Origin: Pyropia yezoensis
Lineage: Eukaryota > Rhodophyta > Bangiophyceae > Bangiales > Bangiaceae
Direction: 5' to 3'
Assembly (NCBI GenBank): GCA_009829735.1
Contig: CM020618.1
Location: 21,375,346-21,439,345 of the forward strand
DNA: 64,000 bases
The notes beneath the pieces are model-generated. The model saw only the letters and a list, made by a program, of their open reading frames with translations, ran no database searches and had not been told where the DNA came from. The translations under genes were made by a program, and so were the position numbers. This document shows positions 9,396 to 20,163 of the stretch, piece after piece. Each line of letters begins with the position of its first letter. Positions within the stretch are counted from its first letter, which is position 1.

Positions 9396-11039
9396 TCACC
9401 CAGCCATCGCGGCTTCCGTTGAGGAAAGGTCGTTTACCTTGCTCCCCTCCCGACCCGCACTCTCCACCAGCTCGTCGCTGGAGGGCGGTCGCTCCACCCC
9501 GCCAGCTGCCTCCAACTCGCGGCAGACGTCGCGGCAGCACTTCCACACGCGCGCGATGCTGTCCCACCTCGCACCCAGGCAAGTATTGCACGGTCGCGGG
9601 ATCTCACACGCTTCGTCGTTTGTGGCGGTGGCGATGGTGTGCGTACGGTCGGGTGGGATCATTGGGAGCACCGCCGTCTGTGCCCCCGCCATCGCCGCTG
9701 CCGTCGCCGCCGCTGCCGCCGCTGCCGCCACGGCCTCGGCATGTCGGCGGTTGCGGCAGCAATCGGGGTGGCCGCACGAGCGGGGAGGGTGCGTCATGTC
9801 AACGCTGGCAGGGGGCGCCGATGAGGTGGCTGACGGCGGCCACACCGCGGCGCCCTCGGCAGACAGCGCCAGCGGCGTGGCCGACCGCGACATGCCGACG
9901 TTGGCGACGTCGGCCATTGCCGTTGCGGAGGCAGTGGCGGTGGCGGTGGCGGTGGCGGCTGCGGTGGCGGAGGCGGCACGGTCCACCGACGGGACGGTCA
10001 GCAGCTCCGCGTCGGCGGCGACGGTCGACGACGCAGGTGGTGGCAGCAGCCACTCCTCCGTCGCACCCGTGGCGCCGTACAGTGAGAGGGAGAGGGGAAG
10101 CCACGGCCCGCCGGGGCCGTTTACCATCACCAGCTCAATGTCGGAGTCCCATCCCGGGGTGGCTGCTTCGTCCGGGTCAGGCGCCAGACCGGTGTCCGGG
10201 TCGTCTGCGGTATCCGGGTCGTCTGCCATGGCGGGCCCCTCCTCATACGACGACGTCACTGACGATGCCACCGCCGTTTGGCTGGCTGTCACTGCAGCTG
10301 GTAGCCACCCCGCCCCGGGTGAGACCGTCGTGTCCCCCTCACCGTCCGCGCCCCGATACATTACAGGGGAATCTACGGAGCAGGCCGGGGGGTCTGTCGG
10401 GAAGACTAGCATCGAGGCTGGCGGGTTCGCGGCAGTGTCGTCATCGGCCGAGTCGTACTGGTCGCTGTCCGTCGCGTCCCCGACGTCAGCCTCCGCAGCG
10501 CCATCGAGCAACACGCTCGCGGATGGAAGCGTCGCGCGCCGCTTCCACGTGAGACACTCGGAGCTGGGGCGGGTAGCGCGCTCGGTCACCAGCCGCGCAA
10601 TCTGCTCCGCCGCCTCTGCTTGTTGGGGAAACTCCGCCTTGGGGAACACCCGCTCGTACCAGGACACCATGGCCATCAACGTGAGAAGCAGGACCCTGTC
10701 AATTTCCCGCCCCTTGATGGTCGACAGTTGCCGATTGGGCTTGCCCTCCGCAGCGGCTTTCTCGCGAGCAGCTACCCCCGCTTCCAGGGCGCCCTTGTGG
10801 GCAGCCGTGAGAACGGGGCGGGAGGTCTCATCAGACCCCTCCTCGAAGTTCACACTGAGGGGCAAACGTTGGAAGACGCCGCCAGACGCCGCGGCCGCCG
10901 TCATGGCGCTCGTCCCAGGCGACCGAGCATCCGAGGGGAGGCGCTGGGAAAAGGAGGTGGCCGCTGGGCGGGGCGCCGCCTGGGGCGGCGCGGGGGGGAG
11001 GTGGCTGGCTCTCGAAGTTGGGGGAGATTTGGCCATCAT
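9396..11039 (-). CDS. Unrecognised Cys-motif protein, paralogue 1
   Basis: 547 residues from ATG-ATG at 11039; the stop (TGA) is at 9396. I do not recognise the family, but it clearly matches the gene at 13643-15610 in the same order. Block I (about residues 80-125) has AGVAAREKAA then QLSTIKGRE. Block II (about 300) is an acidic stretch with GWDSDIELVMV. Block III (about 425) is RSCGHPDCCRNRR followed by an Ala run. Block IV (about 490) is CEIPRPCNTCLGARW...WKCCR. The cysteines read C-x4-CC and C-x5-C-x2-C-x13-CC, which fits zinc binding. The middle is Asp/Ala/Thr-rich and probably disordered. An acidic disordered protein with a terminal Cys cluster would suit a nuclear regulator, but this is a guess. 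The gene is 2.6 kb from its paralogue on the same strand. Confidence 0.6.
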   Translation of the reverse strand: MMAKSPPTSRASHLPPAPPQAAPRPAATSFSQRLPSDARSPGTSAMTAAAASGGVFQRLPLSVNFEEGSDETSRPVLTAAHKGALEAGVAAREKAAAEGKPNRQLSTIKGREIDRVLLLTLMAMVSWYERVFPKAEFPQQAEAAEQIARLVTERATRPSSECLTWKRRATLPSASVLLDGAAEADVGDATDSDQYDSADDDTAANPPASMLVFPTDPPACSVDSPVMYRGADGEGDTTVSPGAGWLPAAVTASQTAVASSVTSSYEEGPAMADDPDTADDPDTGLAPDPDEAATPGWDSDIELVMVNGPGGPWLPLSLSLYGATGATEEWLLPPPASSTVAADAELLTVPSVDRAASATAAATATATATASATAMADVANVGMSRSATPLALSAEGAAVWPPSATSSAPPASVDMTHPPRSCGHPDCCRNRRHAEAVAAAAAAAATAAAMAGAQTAVLPMIPPDRTHTIATATNDEACEIPRPCNTCLGARWDSIARVWKCCRDVCRELEAAGGVERPPSSDELVESAGREGSKVNDLSSTEAAMAG

Positions 11040-13642
11040 CGTGACCGGGGCACCTCACCTGCGGCTTCCCGGGACAATGGCCTTGGTGGGAAGTGGGGGG
11101 GGGGGGCGACGGGTGTGGGTAGGCGAAGCGTGGAGAGGGTTTGGGGCGAGGGTCGACAGAGAGCAAGGGGCACAAGACAACAACGTCGGAAACGACAAAG
11201 AGTACGGGACGTGGGTGAAGGTGGGCAACGCGTCACGGGCCGCGAGGGTGGAGGAGGCTGCACGCCACTCCTGGCGGTCTTTTTATGTGCGCTGGGGCGT
11301 TGAGTGGGTGAAGAAACCCGCCCCCACAGGCAACGCCCTGCGCGGGGGGGGTCCGAAAGTCGCGGCTTGACAGGGTTTTGTGCAAATCCCCCCGCGCCAT
11401 GCGGCACGGGGTGGGGGCACCCCATTGGCGCCAGGGGACCCCCCCCCACGCGCGCGCCGCCGGGGGGGTGGCGGCGTTGTGGGCGCCCACGCCCCTTGAC
11501 TTCAAGTGTGTCGCGGGACAGCTCCAGCTGCCGAGCCACGCTTCGTATCATGGGGAACGTGGGGGACGTCCCGTTGGTGGCTGTGTGTGGGTGTGGGTGT
11601 GCGTGTGCGTCGGACGAGGGGGAGATGGGCATGATCTGGGACGGGTGGTAGTCCTCGTGCCTGTGGATGGCACGCCATCACAGGTGTGATCCGTCTCTGG
11701 TCGAACACAGCCCGCCGGGAAAGACCGTCGGAGGCCGCGCCTCCCGGTTGTGGACTCCAGATGCCATCTCGTGGTTGGCCGTGGGGAGTCGGGGGTGGGG
11801 GGGGGGGGGGGGGGGGGGGGTGGCGCAGAGTCAGTGTTGCGCTAGGTATGGAAAGACGAGAGGGGGGCAGGGCGGGTGTCTGTTCTCGCGCCCCCTCAAA
11901 TTCTAGTGTTGCCGCCGCCAGCATGCACAGAAGTGGCAAGGGGGACGCGACGGTCGCAGACGAACAGACGGGCCGTGAACACAGTCGCTTGTCCGTGCGT
12001 TGCTCACAATGGCGCAGAAACCGTCACTGGCTTGGCGCCCGGGGCGCCTCCCGCCCATCCTGCCTCGAAGCCGCTCGTGCGGACTTCTCCACGGGTCGTG
12101 CACGGCCCGTGGGGAGGGAAGGCGCGCCATGGCGTCACGCGCTATGCACGCGTCGTTTGTGCGGGGCGGCCTTGCTGTCCGCCGCCATGTATACAGTACA
12201 TGGGCGGTGCCGTCGACAGGCAGACCGCAGTGCTTTCCCCCGCCCCACGCGAGCATCATGTGTCGACGTACCCCGCGGAAAGGAACGTGGGGGGACATTC
12301 TTTCCCCGAGGGGGGCTGGCCCTCCGGAGGGCAAGTCGTGCAGTGGGCCGTGGAGCGAGCTCGAGCTAGCTGCTGGGGGGGGGGGCAGTGGAAGAGCAGC
12401 GTATTGGGGCCCCCATTCGGGGCCGTAGTCCCGACTGCTGCAGGCAGTCGCAGACCCGCAGTGGCGAACCCGCAGTCACTGGGGAGGGAGGGGTGAGAAC
12501 GTGGGGCGGGTAATTGCCGATGCAGCCTGTGCTTTTGCCACCACTCTCTTCCACGTTGTACCTAGCCAGGAAGAGGGCTGCTTGCAGTACCCGGCTGGGT
12601 ATGGCGGGCGTGGTCCGGGCTCTGGCCGACGAGGTGACGAGGCCCCCGTCACCCACATCCAGGCGTGGTGGGCGGTCGTACTCCCAGTCCATCCCGTGTC
12701 TTGTGTAGGGCAGGCTGGGAGGTGCTCTGGCACGCGCCCGCCACCCGTTCCTGCTCTCCAGCAAAGGGGTGGTGCAGCCCCGGCCTGGCTCCGCCCACAC
12801 AAACCGGCCGAGGCTCCTATGTCGGCCGTCGACCTGGGTCGCGCGCGTTTGAGAGCTCCTCCTCATCCCCTCCAATGGCATGGTGGCAAGTTGCTTATCG
12901 TCCGTCGACTGTGGGCCGCGGCCTTCTCGGACAAGGCCCGACCGGGAGGGGTAGGCCAGCCTACCAGAAAAAGAAGTAGGTGGGGGACACTCCCGCGCGC
13001 GGGGCTCTCCGCTCGGCCTCCGTAAAAATCCGTACAGCAGCTTCCACCTCACCCAATGGGAGGCATGACCAGGATTGTGAAACGGCTGCAAGCTGTTTGC
13101 GCGCCCGTTAGGTTGCGAGCAGGTTGCCACTCTGCCTGCTCTCGGTCCACGACTCGCCCCGTGGAACCCCCCGTTCTTTGCGCCAATTTTTCTGGCGGCT
13201 CCGCCTCGTCTATGCATGTTGCCTTGAAAGCATACATCTCTTTTTCCCCTGGTTGCCACCGCCTTCTGGGCAAGGTGCATGGGAGGCGGGGCACTGGCGG
13301 CGAGTGGGGACCATGGTGGCCTCACGCATGGAGGCGAGTACGAACACCACGATACGGTCCACGTGGTATACCGTTTCACAATGAATATGTGACTATTCAC
13401 TTCCACAGTATGTGTTTTCATATATTTTAATGCAAATGTTTCGGCAACCTCTCGCACATCGCTCAAGCGTCGTCTCTCTTCGCGGGGTCACACTGTCTTC
13501 CAGCCGGCTTCGTCGTCCAGTGTGAGACGAACACACTGCTGGAGCCGCCGTCCCAGCTCGTCCACACCAGTCGCGGGAGCCATCACCGCCGCCGTCCTTG
13601 CGGCTGCGTGCGTCGCGCCACGCCCCTCACCGCCAGAGCGCC
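11040..13642. other. Intergenic region between the Cys-motif paralogues
   Basis: This 2.6-kb gap contains a run of 24 G at 11797-11820 and several shorter G runs. A 366-codon reverse-strand frame at 12366-13466 has no recognisable domain and mixed composition; I do not call it a gene. The stretch near 13370-13440 is AT-rich and could be the downstream end of the paralogue 2 unit or a promoter for something unseen. Confidence 0.4.
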
Positions 13643-15610
13643 TCACGCCGCTGGCATTGCCATCGTCACAGACGGCTCGGGCACGCGCCCCCCCCCACCA
13701 CCCCGCCCACCCCCCGTCGTGTCATCCCCCGGCTCCCGCCCCCCCATCTTGTCCTTGGCCACCCCCTCCTCAGAGCCCGAGCGGCAGCACCGCCACTGAC
13801 CTGTGACATCATCCCAGCGCCCACGCAGGCAGGTGCGGCACGGCGTCGGCAGCACACACCCGGCAGCGTCGGTGGCGGGTGCGGTGGTCGTCGACCCCGC
13901 GGGGGGGGGTGGCGGCGGCGGCGGGGGGGGGGGCGCCGCCCCCGCCGCCTCTGCTTCTGCCGCCGCCGCCGCCGCCGCCGCCGCGCGACGGACGCGACAG
14001 CAGTTGGGGCGGCCGCACGAGCGGGGCGCCGCCGGGCGGATGGACGTGGGGGACGCGCTCTGGGAGGCTGCCGGGGAGTCGGCAGGGGACACCAACGGCG
14101 TCGCCATCGGGGTCGGCGACGGGGACACCTGCGGGGATGCCGGCGGGGTGGAGCTCGGGGGGGGCGTCGTGGACGCCCGCGGGGTGGAGCTCGGGGGGGG
14201 CGTCGTGGGCAGGAACGGCGCCGCCTCGGCAGGGCCGTCGGAGCTCGTGGGCGCGCCGGTCCACAGCTCTGACCACAGCTCGGCCGTCATCTCGGGCACA
14301 GGGCAGTCGGGCAGGGAGGCCACCCCCGCCGCAGAGGCTAGCGGCAGAACGCCGGACAGCCACGACGAGCCGTTGCTGTCGATCATCAGCCACTCGGGGT
14401 TAGAGTTCCACTCGGAAGCCCCAGTGCCACCTAGCACGACGGACGTATCGTGCTCCAGCAGCAGCGCGATGGCCGCCTGGGACGCCAACGACTGGAGGCT
14501 TGCTTTGTCTGCGTCGTCCGTCAGCGCCGTCACCAGCGGGTTCGTACGTTCCACCTGACCCGCCCGCACCACTGCCGGTTCAATCTCCTCCCCCCCTTGC
14601 TCTGCCGCTTCGACCGTGGAGAGCCCGACGCTCTCCCCGTGGCTCACGTGCTCCGCCGCTCCCGTCGACGGGTAAGAAATGGGCGAAAACACCTCGGGCA
14701 CAGCGGCGGCCATGCCAGAGTTTACGTCGGTGGCCGCCGTGGTAGCCGCGGTGGACGCCGTGGCGTCGGCGCCGTGTTCGCCCCCACCGAGCAGGAGTTC
14801 ACGCTCGTCCGGGGGAGACGCCCAAAAGGGCGGCACCAGGTCCAACGGCTGGGTCAGCGGCTCCCACGCCGCACCCTCTGCCGGGCTGACCTGGCCAGGG
14901 ATGACAGCGGGGGTCAGCGCAAACGCACCCCCGACGGGCGGGCCCACCATGGCGCCGCCTGCCGTGGCCAACGCGGCCGCAGCGGCCGGCGGGCACCCGC
15001 CCGCCAGGGACGACGTCGACTCTACCGATGACAGGGGGGAGGGGACGCGGAAGCCACCACGCGCGGCGATGGCGGCGGCCTTGGCGCGGGCCACAGCCTC
15101 GGTGCGGGCCACGGCCGCCACCAGCGCCGCGCGCTCGGCCACCGCTGCGTTGCGCTCGCGGCGGCGCTTGCGCAGACGGCCCTCGGTGACACCGATGGAG
15201 GTCTCGAGCGCGCCGACGAGCGCCTTGTAGACGGCGCGGCTCTTCACCGTCGACAGCTGGGCGGTGGGGCACCCGCGTGCCACCGCGGCTTGACGGGCAG
15301 CGATGCCCGCCGCGTCTCCAACACGACGGGCAGCCGCCACAGCGGGGCTGTCGCCGTCGTCTTGCTGGGCAGGGGGGGGGGGGGGGGGGGGGGGCGGGCG
15401 GGGCGGAGGGGGAGGGGGCGGAGGGGGGAGCGGCGGGACGGCGCCAACCGCGCGGTCCCCACCGCCGCCCCCCGGCCCGGTCGGGCCCGGTGAAGAGGCC
15501 GCCACGGGAAGGAGTTGAGACCACGTCACCGACGGGGCGCGAGCCACCGGACGGCGGGCCAGAACGGGGGGGTAGCCACGGGACGACCGCGGCTGCGCAG
15601 GTGTCTTCAT
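13643..15610 (-). CDS. Unrecognised Cys-motif protein, paralogue 2
   Basis: The frame is open further upstream, but I choose the ATG at 15610 (MKTPAQPRSSRG...), which gives 655 residues and an N-terminus resembling paralogue 1 (MMAKSPPTSRAS). Signature blocks shared with paralogue 1 are: AGIAARQAA then QLSTVKSRA; EWNSNPEWLMIDSNGSSWL; RSCGRPNCCRVRR plus an Ala run; and CVLPTPCRTCLRGRW...WRCCR near the C-terminus. The C-x4-CC and C-x5-C-x2-C-x13-CC spacings are identical in both. After block I it has a basic Ala/Arg-rich helix (RLRKRRRERNAA) not obvious in paralogue 1. A long polyproline run is encoded opposite a run of 23 G (15372-15394), a spot prone to length errors. Confidence 0.6.
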   Translation of the reverse strand: MKTPAQPRSSRGYPPVLARRPVARAPSVTWSQLLPVAASSPGPTGPGGGGGDRAVGAVPPLPPPPPPPPPRPPPPPPPPPAQQDDGDSPAVAAARRVGDAAGIAARQAAVARGCPTAQLSTVKSRAVYKALVGALETSIGVTEGRLRKRRRERNAAVAERAALVAAVARTEAVARAKAAAIAARGGFRVPSPLSSVESTSSLAGGCPPAAAAALATAGGAMVGPPVGGAFALTPAVIPGQVSPAEGAAWEPLTQPLDLVPPFWASPPDERELLLGGGEHGADATASTAATTAATDVNSGMAAAVPEVFSPISYPSTGAAEHVSHGESVGLSTVEAAEQGGEEIEPAVVRAGQVERTNPLVTALTDDADKASLQSLASQAAIALLLEHDTSVVLGGTGASEWNSNPEWLMIDSNGSSWLSGVLPLASAAGVASLPDCPVPEMTAELWSELWTGAPTSSDGPAEAAPFLPTTPPPSSTPRASTTPPPSSTPPASPQVSPSPTPMATPLVSPADSPAASQSASPTSIRPAAPRSCGRPNCCRVRRAAAAAAAAAEAEAAGAAPPPPPPPPPPPAGSTTTAPATDAAGCVLPTPCRTCLRGRWDDVTGQWRCCRSGSEEGVAKDKMGGREPGDDTTGGGRGGGGGRVPEPSVTMAMPAA

Positions 15611-18162
15611 CGTGGGCGGGGATGGTGGAGGGTGAGATGCGAGTGAGGCCACGCGGGGGGGGGTACACGAGGGTACGAGGGTGAAGGCGGACGTGGCGAG
15701 AAGCACCAAGGCTAGGGAAAAGGAGATGCGGGCGGGCAAGGTGATGGGGAAAGGAGGGCGGTGCGACGCGGGCGGATGTGACGACGGGATGCACGAGGAG
15801 GGAAAGAGTCCCAAAGGAGGGGGTGGGAGCTGGTGGCCGGCAGAAATAAACTCCTTAACGTGTATCCAGAGCGCAGGCCGTGCACGTGGGCAGTGTGGCT
15901 GCTGGTAGCCTACCGGAACGCGCCTTTTTCAAGGCGTCAACCGCGCTGCAGGGCACGCGCACACGCTCGTGCGGGAGGGGCACCCCCGACGGGGGTGGCT
16001 CGCCAAACGTGGAGATGACAGGGTTGTACCCACGACCCACGATCATCGTCTGCACCATGATGGCACGGGTCCTCCCTCCAATAGAACCCGAGATGATCCA
16101 TGTGCGCGCACCTGGGCGAACCCGGTGTAGGGCACCGTATTTTCCAAAGCACCGCCCCGACGGATCGCGTGTCTTGTGGCTGAAGCCGCCCTCAGGGGCT
16201 CGAGAGGGGGGGGGGCGACGGCCTTTTGCGCGACGAGCCGTGCGACCGCCACGAAAATCCCGCTTTGCGCGACCCGGAGGTCCCAAAGTTTTCATGTCCC
16301 AGTGAGTGCGCGGGTAATCAGTCCATGATGGGGGCGTAGCCATGCGCGCGGGCAGACGGACGCTCGCGGTGACACTCTCGCGCGGGTCATGCGGGCCAAC
16401 CGCCGACGGCCTTTCAACATGCGACTGGGAGAGGCGGCCTCCTGCCAGTGTGACCCGACGGCAGGATGCACCCCCTCTCGCGCGGGGCTTCCTAGAAGAA
16501 GACCAATCTCCTCACCGCCGCGCCCCATGCGAAACGAAATTGGACAAAATCGAGCCCTGCGGCCGCCACCGCCCGGCCCCGAAATCCCGCCAGCCAGCTG
16601 CACGAAGAGCGGCGGTCGACCACTCGCTGAAGCCAATGGGCGGCGGCGCGCGCGCTGTCCTGTCGCTCGAACAAGGTCTGCAAGGGCCTGATCTGCAAGG
16701 TTGGTTGGCAGGGACCCGCCCCCTTCCATCCCCTCATCAAGCCCCGGTTCTCACAGTGTTGCTCGAGTCTTGTGAACCGTTGATGTTTGGCCTGCTGCAC
16801 GCGTCAAGCTGTCCCTGCACTGTGAGACCCTCGGACGGGAGGTCCCCCAGACGATGGGCTGACCTGCGAGGGTGACCCCATGATGGGAAAACCACATAGC
16901 ATGTACTGGCCAATAGGAGAACCCCCCATCGGATGCACGCGTCGCATTTGCTAGCAGCCTTGACTTCGTGACCAGGCGGGTCTGCGGCCCCACGATGGCA
17001 AGTGACGAAGAGGATACGCTGTCCTACAGTGAGGGGGCGTTGCCTGCCATGGTGGTGTAGGGTCGAATAGGGTGGGGTGAGAGCGGGGTGGGAATCCTAC
17101 TTTCTCCGCTCGACCGAGACGCTGCAGTGTCCTGCGCACGCCTTTGCAAACGGAGTAGCCGCGTCGCCAACTGACGTTTCATCTGTGAACATACATACCA
17201 GGGAAGGAGACGTGCTATGTGCGCAGACTGGTGGCTCGGATGGCAGTCGCCGGGTCGACCTGGCGTTGCGATGTGCCCTCAGGAGGGCCCCATTCCTTGT
17301 TTGCCAGCCACAGGTCCCAGTCAGAGCAGTGTCCTGAGGAGCCCTACACTCGTCGAGGGGCGACAGCAGTTGCGAGACGAGAGCTGCGGCCGTCCACAGT
17401 GTGAGTGTGCACCACGAGTGGTTATGCGCTCATGCCAGTCTTGGGTGAGCGTCATGACCCAGCGTCTGTGAACAACCCTTTTGAGTGGCTTTCTTGGTGG
17501 AGGCGGGTCCGTTCTAGTTAAGTGAGAATCTGCTGGCCACATTGCGAAGTGACCCATCAAGCATTGGCCGCCTCGTTGGTCTTTCCTGGTCCAGGTTTTA
17601 CGCCGAGGCCACATGCCGTCGGATTGCCGCGCGACACCAGGTCGCAGGTGACCAGCCTCCTTGCGAACGGTCTGTACAGAACACTCAGCACATACCCTTT
17701 TTTTGGTACTACTATGACGCCGTGTAAAGTGTCAATGCACATGCGACGGGCGCTGAGTACATCGCAACCAGGTATGAGAGTCTCACAGTGAGAGCCCTGT
17801 GGTCGCTCAATGTCCTGTGGGTGTACCGTGTACTGTACATCGCCCTCGGCTCTGTCGCGCGCCGGGTACTGTACTCAGAGATTCAAGCTCTAGACACAGC
17901 CAGAGTTCTCTTTCGAGCTCGCTCACCGTTGCGAACTAACCTATCTTGAGCCCCAAGAATTTCTCACCCGTGCGGCTCGCGTGTGACAGAAGAGCCTCGT
18001 CTGGAAGGAGAAGAGAGGCATGATGCACAGTACGTATCAGCAGAGAGTTGTGAGCTCTGGTCCTTTCAGCTGGCTAGCTCACGGAATGTGTACAGTACAA
18101 CAGTTTACTGAACTGGGCAAACCCTTTTCAATTGAACAATCATTGGCATGTCCGTCCACTGT

Positions 18163-18200
18163 TTACACTTAGTTGTACATCACCACAACTAAAATGTAAC
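18163..18200. repeat. Short inverted repeat 1
   Basis: TTACACTTAGTTGT pairs with ACAACTAAAATGTAA across an 8-10 bp loop, with one unpaired base. Confidence 0.6.
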
Positions 18201-18254
18201 CAAACGGTTGTTTTGATTAACTACAAGGGAACGAAGTGCGAAAATAGACTGAGG

Positions 18255-18380
18255 TACTGTGCGTCCCGCAAAAAGTGGACGTGCACAGGTCGTGCAGTGT
18301 GGGTTGGATTGGTCCAGTGGCCGATAAAATATCTGACATGATCACGACACGTGCACACCCACTTTTGCGGGACTCACTAC
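18255..18380. repeat. Inverted repeat 2, about 31-bp stem
   Basis: The sequence around 18263-18294 (GTCCCGCAAAAAGTGG...) is closely matched in reverse complement by 18341-18371 (...CCACTTTTGCGGGAC). There are a few mismatches and one length difference, with a loop of about 45 bp. The pairing weakly extends a few bases outward. Confidence 0.65.
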
Positions 18381-18409
18381 ACATGGGGTGTATTTACAAG
18401 TCATGCATA

Positions 18410-18462
18410 CGACTGAGGAAGGTGGAGTGTACAAGTTTTGTGTACCCCATCTACCTCAGTCG
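18410..18462. repeat. Inverted repeat 3, tight hairpin
   Basis: CGACTGAGGAAGGTGGAG (from 18410) pairs with CCCCATCTACCTCAGTCG (ending 18462), with few mismatches and a short loop near 18434-18440. The stem of about 22 bp is in the size range of small-RNA hairpin precursors or a palindromic transposon relic. Confidence 0.65.
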
Positions 18463-20163
18463 TTTGTGCAACTTCTTTCAGATCAGGACAACCAGACTGC
18501 GTTCCAAGCGACACCTTTCAGTCCGGCCGTACACGGACCATGCTGCTTCATACCGCTTCCAGGCCATTGAACAGGGGTCCACTTTGGGGGCGCACCGCTA
18601 GACACCCCGCCTATTTTCTCGTCGGCCTGACCGGACGCGCGTCAGGTTAGAAGTGCTCGCTCACGCAATACGTGCATGTCATCGACATTCACTTTGTGTA
18701 TGTATCAGCCTCACCAGACAGCACTCGAGTAGTACATACAAAAACAGCCCAAAGCCCACCGTGTAGGATGATCGCAATGACCTTTCCTTGGTGTGGGCAG
18801 GGCCTGCGTGGAGAAGCCGGTCGTGAACCACCAGCTCGAGGGCAAACGTACGTCGTGGACCCTGCGCGAGGGTATCTTTGCGGCGAATACCAGCGCGAGG
18901 GCATATTGGCACCACCAACTGGACCGAGGCGGCGTTCCCGTGAACGGCCAGGAGTACGTGCCAGGTGCATCCCTCGACCGACAGCCACTTGTGCAGCCGT
19001 GCACAGCGTCCTTGCCCGAAGGACATGACAGAGCTGACCACGCCATCAGAAAACCTCCCCTTTTCATTGAGGAATTTTGTGGGGGAAGAGAGGGTCGAGC
19101 CTGTGAGGGGCGGAAGAATGCGCTCTTCCGCCACCGCCTGGTTGTTGCCGTCCGCCGCCTGGCCGTCACCACCCTTCACGCCGTTCGCGTAGGCACCGCC
19201 GGCGGGCGGCCCGTTTGCCGTCAACCGCAGCGGCGTCGGGAGTAGGGATCACGGCGCGAGCCCTCCATCCCTCCGCGCGGGCCACGCTCCGCCTCGCCCC
19301 GTTCTTGCGCACAGTCCCACATGCACCAGTCGGAGCGGGGCTCTGCTGAGGCGGTGCCGCCGCGGCAGGCCATGCATGACGTGGACCACCGAGCTTGCGC
19401 GGTCGCGGCGGGCCCACCCACGCGAGCTTGCGGGCCGCTCGAATGGAGACGCCGGCGGCGGCGCCGCCACTGCGCGGGGGCTCAGGGGGGGGTGGGGGGG
19501 GGGGGCCTGACTCGTCTCGGATTCGCCTCTCACTCGGCGCTCCAATGGGAAGGCGGTTGAATGCGTTACGCGGCTCGTTGCGGGTTTTGATTTTTTTATT
19601 CGCCCGCCCAGCGTGTGGCCAATCGGCGTGCGCCGCCGTCCAGCGTGAGGTCGCTTGGGAGTGGCGGATCACGACACCAGGGGGATTGGGTATCCGGACA
19701 CGGGGGGGGATGCGGGGCCCCGCTCCCGTCGCTCCCCCGCCGCTGCGCCCCGGCGGCGTCGGCCCAGCCTCTGGTGATCACGTTCGCCAGCGTCTGCCGC
19801 CGTGGCAGAGGGGGGCGTTCCCCCCGCTCTCTGTGCTGTGGGGTGTGGGGGGGGGTTCCCTCCCCCGCACACGCCCCAGCCGGCGGCGTCCTGGCCACAT
19901 ACTCACATATTTCAGTTTCGGCCGCTCCTGCCGCTTCCGACCGCGGGGTAACAAGCAAGTCGGTGCGCACTCAGCTGAGCAGCGGCGCCAGCAGTGGTGT
20001 CTGGCGTTCTGCACGTGCGCATCAACGTGCGGGACGGCAGCTCCCCCGTGCCGTGCTGTGGTGGCGGGGGTTGCAACGCCAAGTCACGCGGACCAGTCTC
20101 CCCCCCCCCCCCTCCGCCTTGCCCCCCCCTCCCCCATCCTCTCTGCCCCGCCTCGCAGTCGTC

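Larger units (their letters stand above)
15611..20163. other. Large intergenic region upstream of PEP carboxylase
   Basis: No convincing gene is seen in about 4.5 kb. From about 17.1 to 18.8 kb the GC content drops noticeably and frames are short. Three hairpins (listed separately) lie at 18.16-18.46 kb. The last 100 bp before the PEPC ATG is a strong pyrimidine tract ending in CGCAG just 5 bp before the ATG, which could be the acceptor of a 5'-UTR intron. Confidence 0.4.

Noticed and set aside
9391-11370. 659-codon forward frame over paralogue 1
   Set aside because: It is the antisense of a gene whose reverse-strand protein is conserved with a second paralogue; the forward translation shows no such conservation.
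12366-13466. 366-codon reverse frame between the paralogues
   Set aside because: Mixed composition and no recognised motif; cannot be supported without comparison.
18679-19245. Overlapping forward (150 codons) and reverse (181 codons) frames near 19 kb
   Set aside because: Both look mildly protein-like, but they cover the same DNA; the reverse one lacks an ATG at its start and neither has a domain.
19615-20163. Upstream in-frame extension of the PEPC first exon
   Set aside because: The translation is Arg/Pro/Ser low complexity and crosses a pyrimidine tract; the ATG at 20164 has a better context and gives a normal-length enzyme.
15611-20163. Search for tRNA genes in the large intergenic region
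   Set aside because: No convincing T-arm (GGTTCRA) plus matching acceptor stem was found by eye; a covariance-model scan would settle it.
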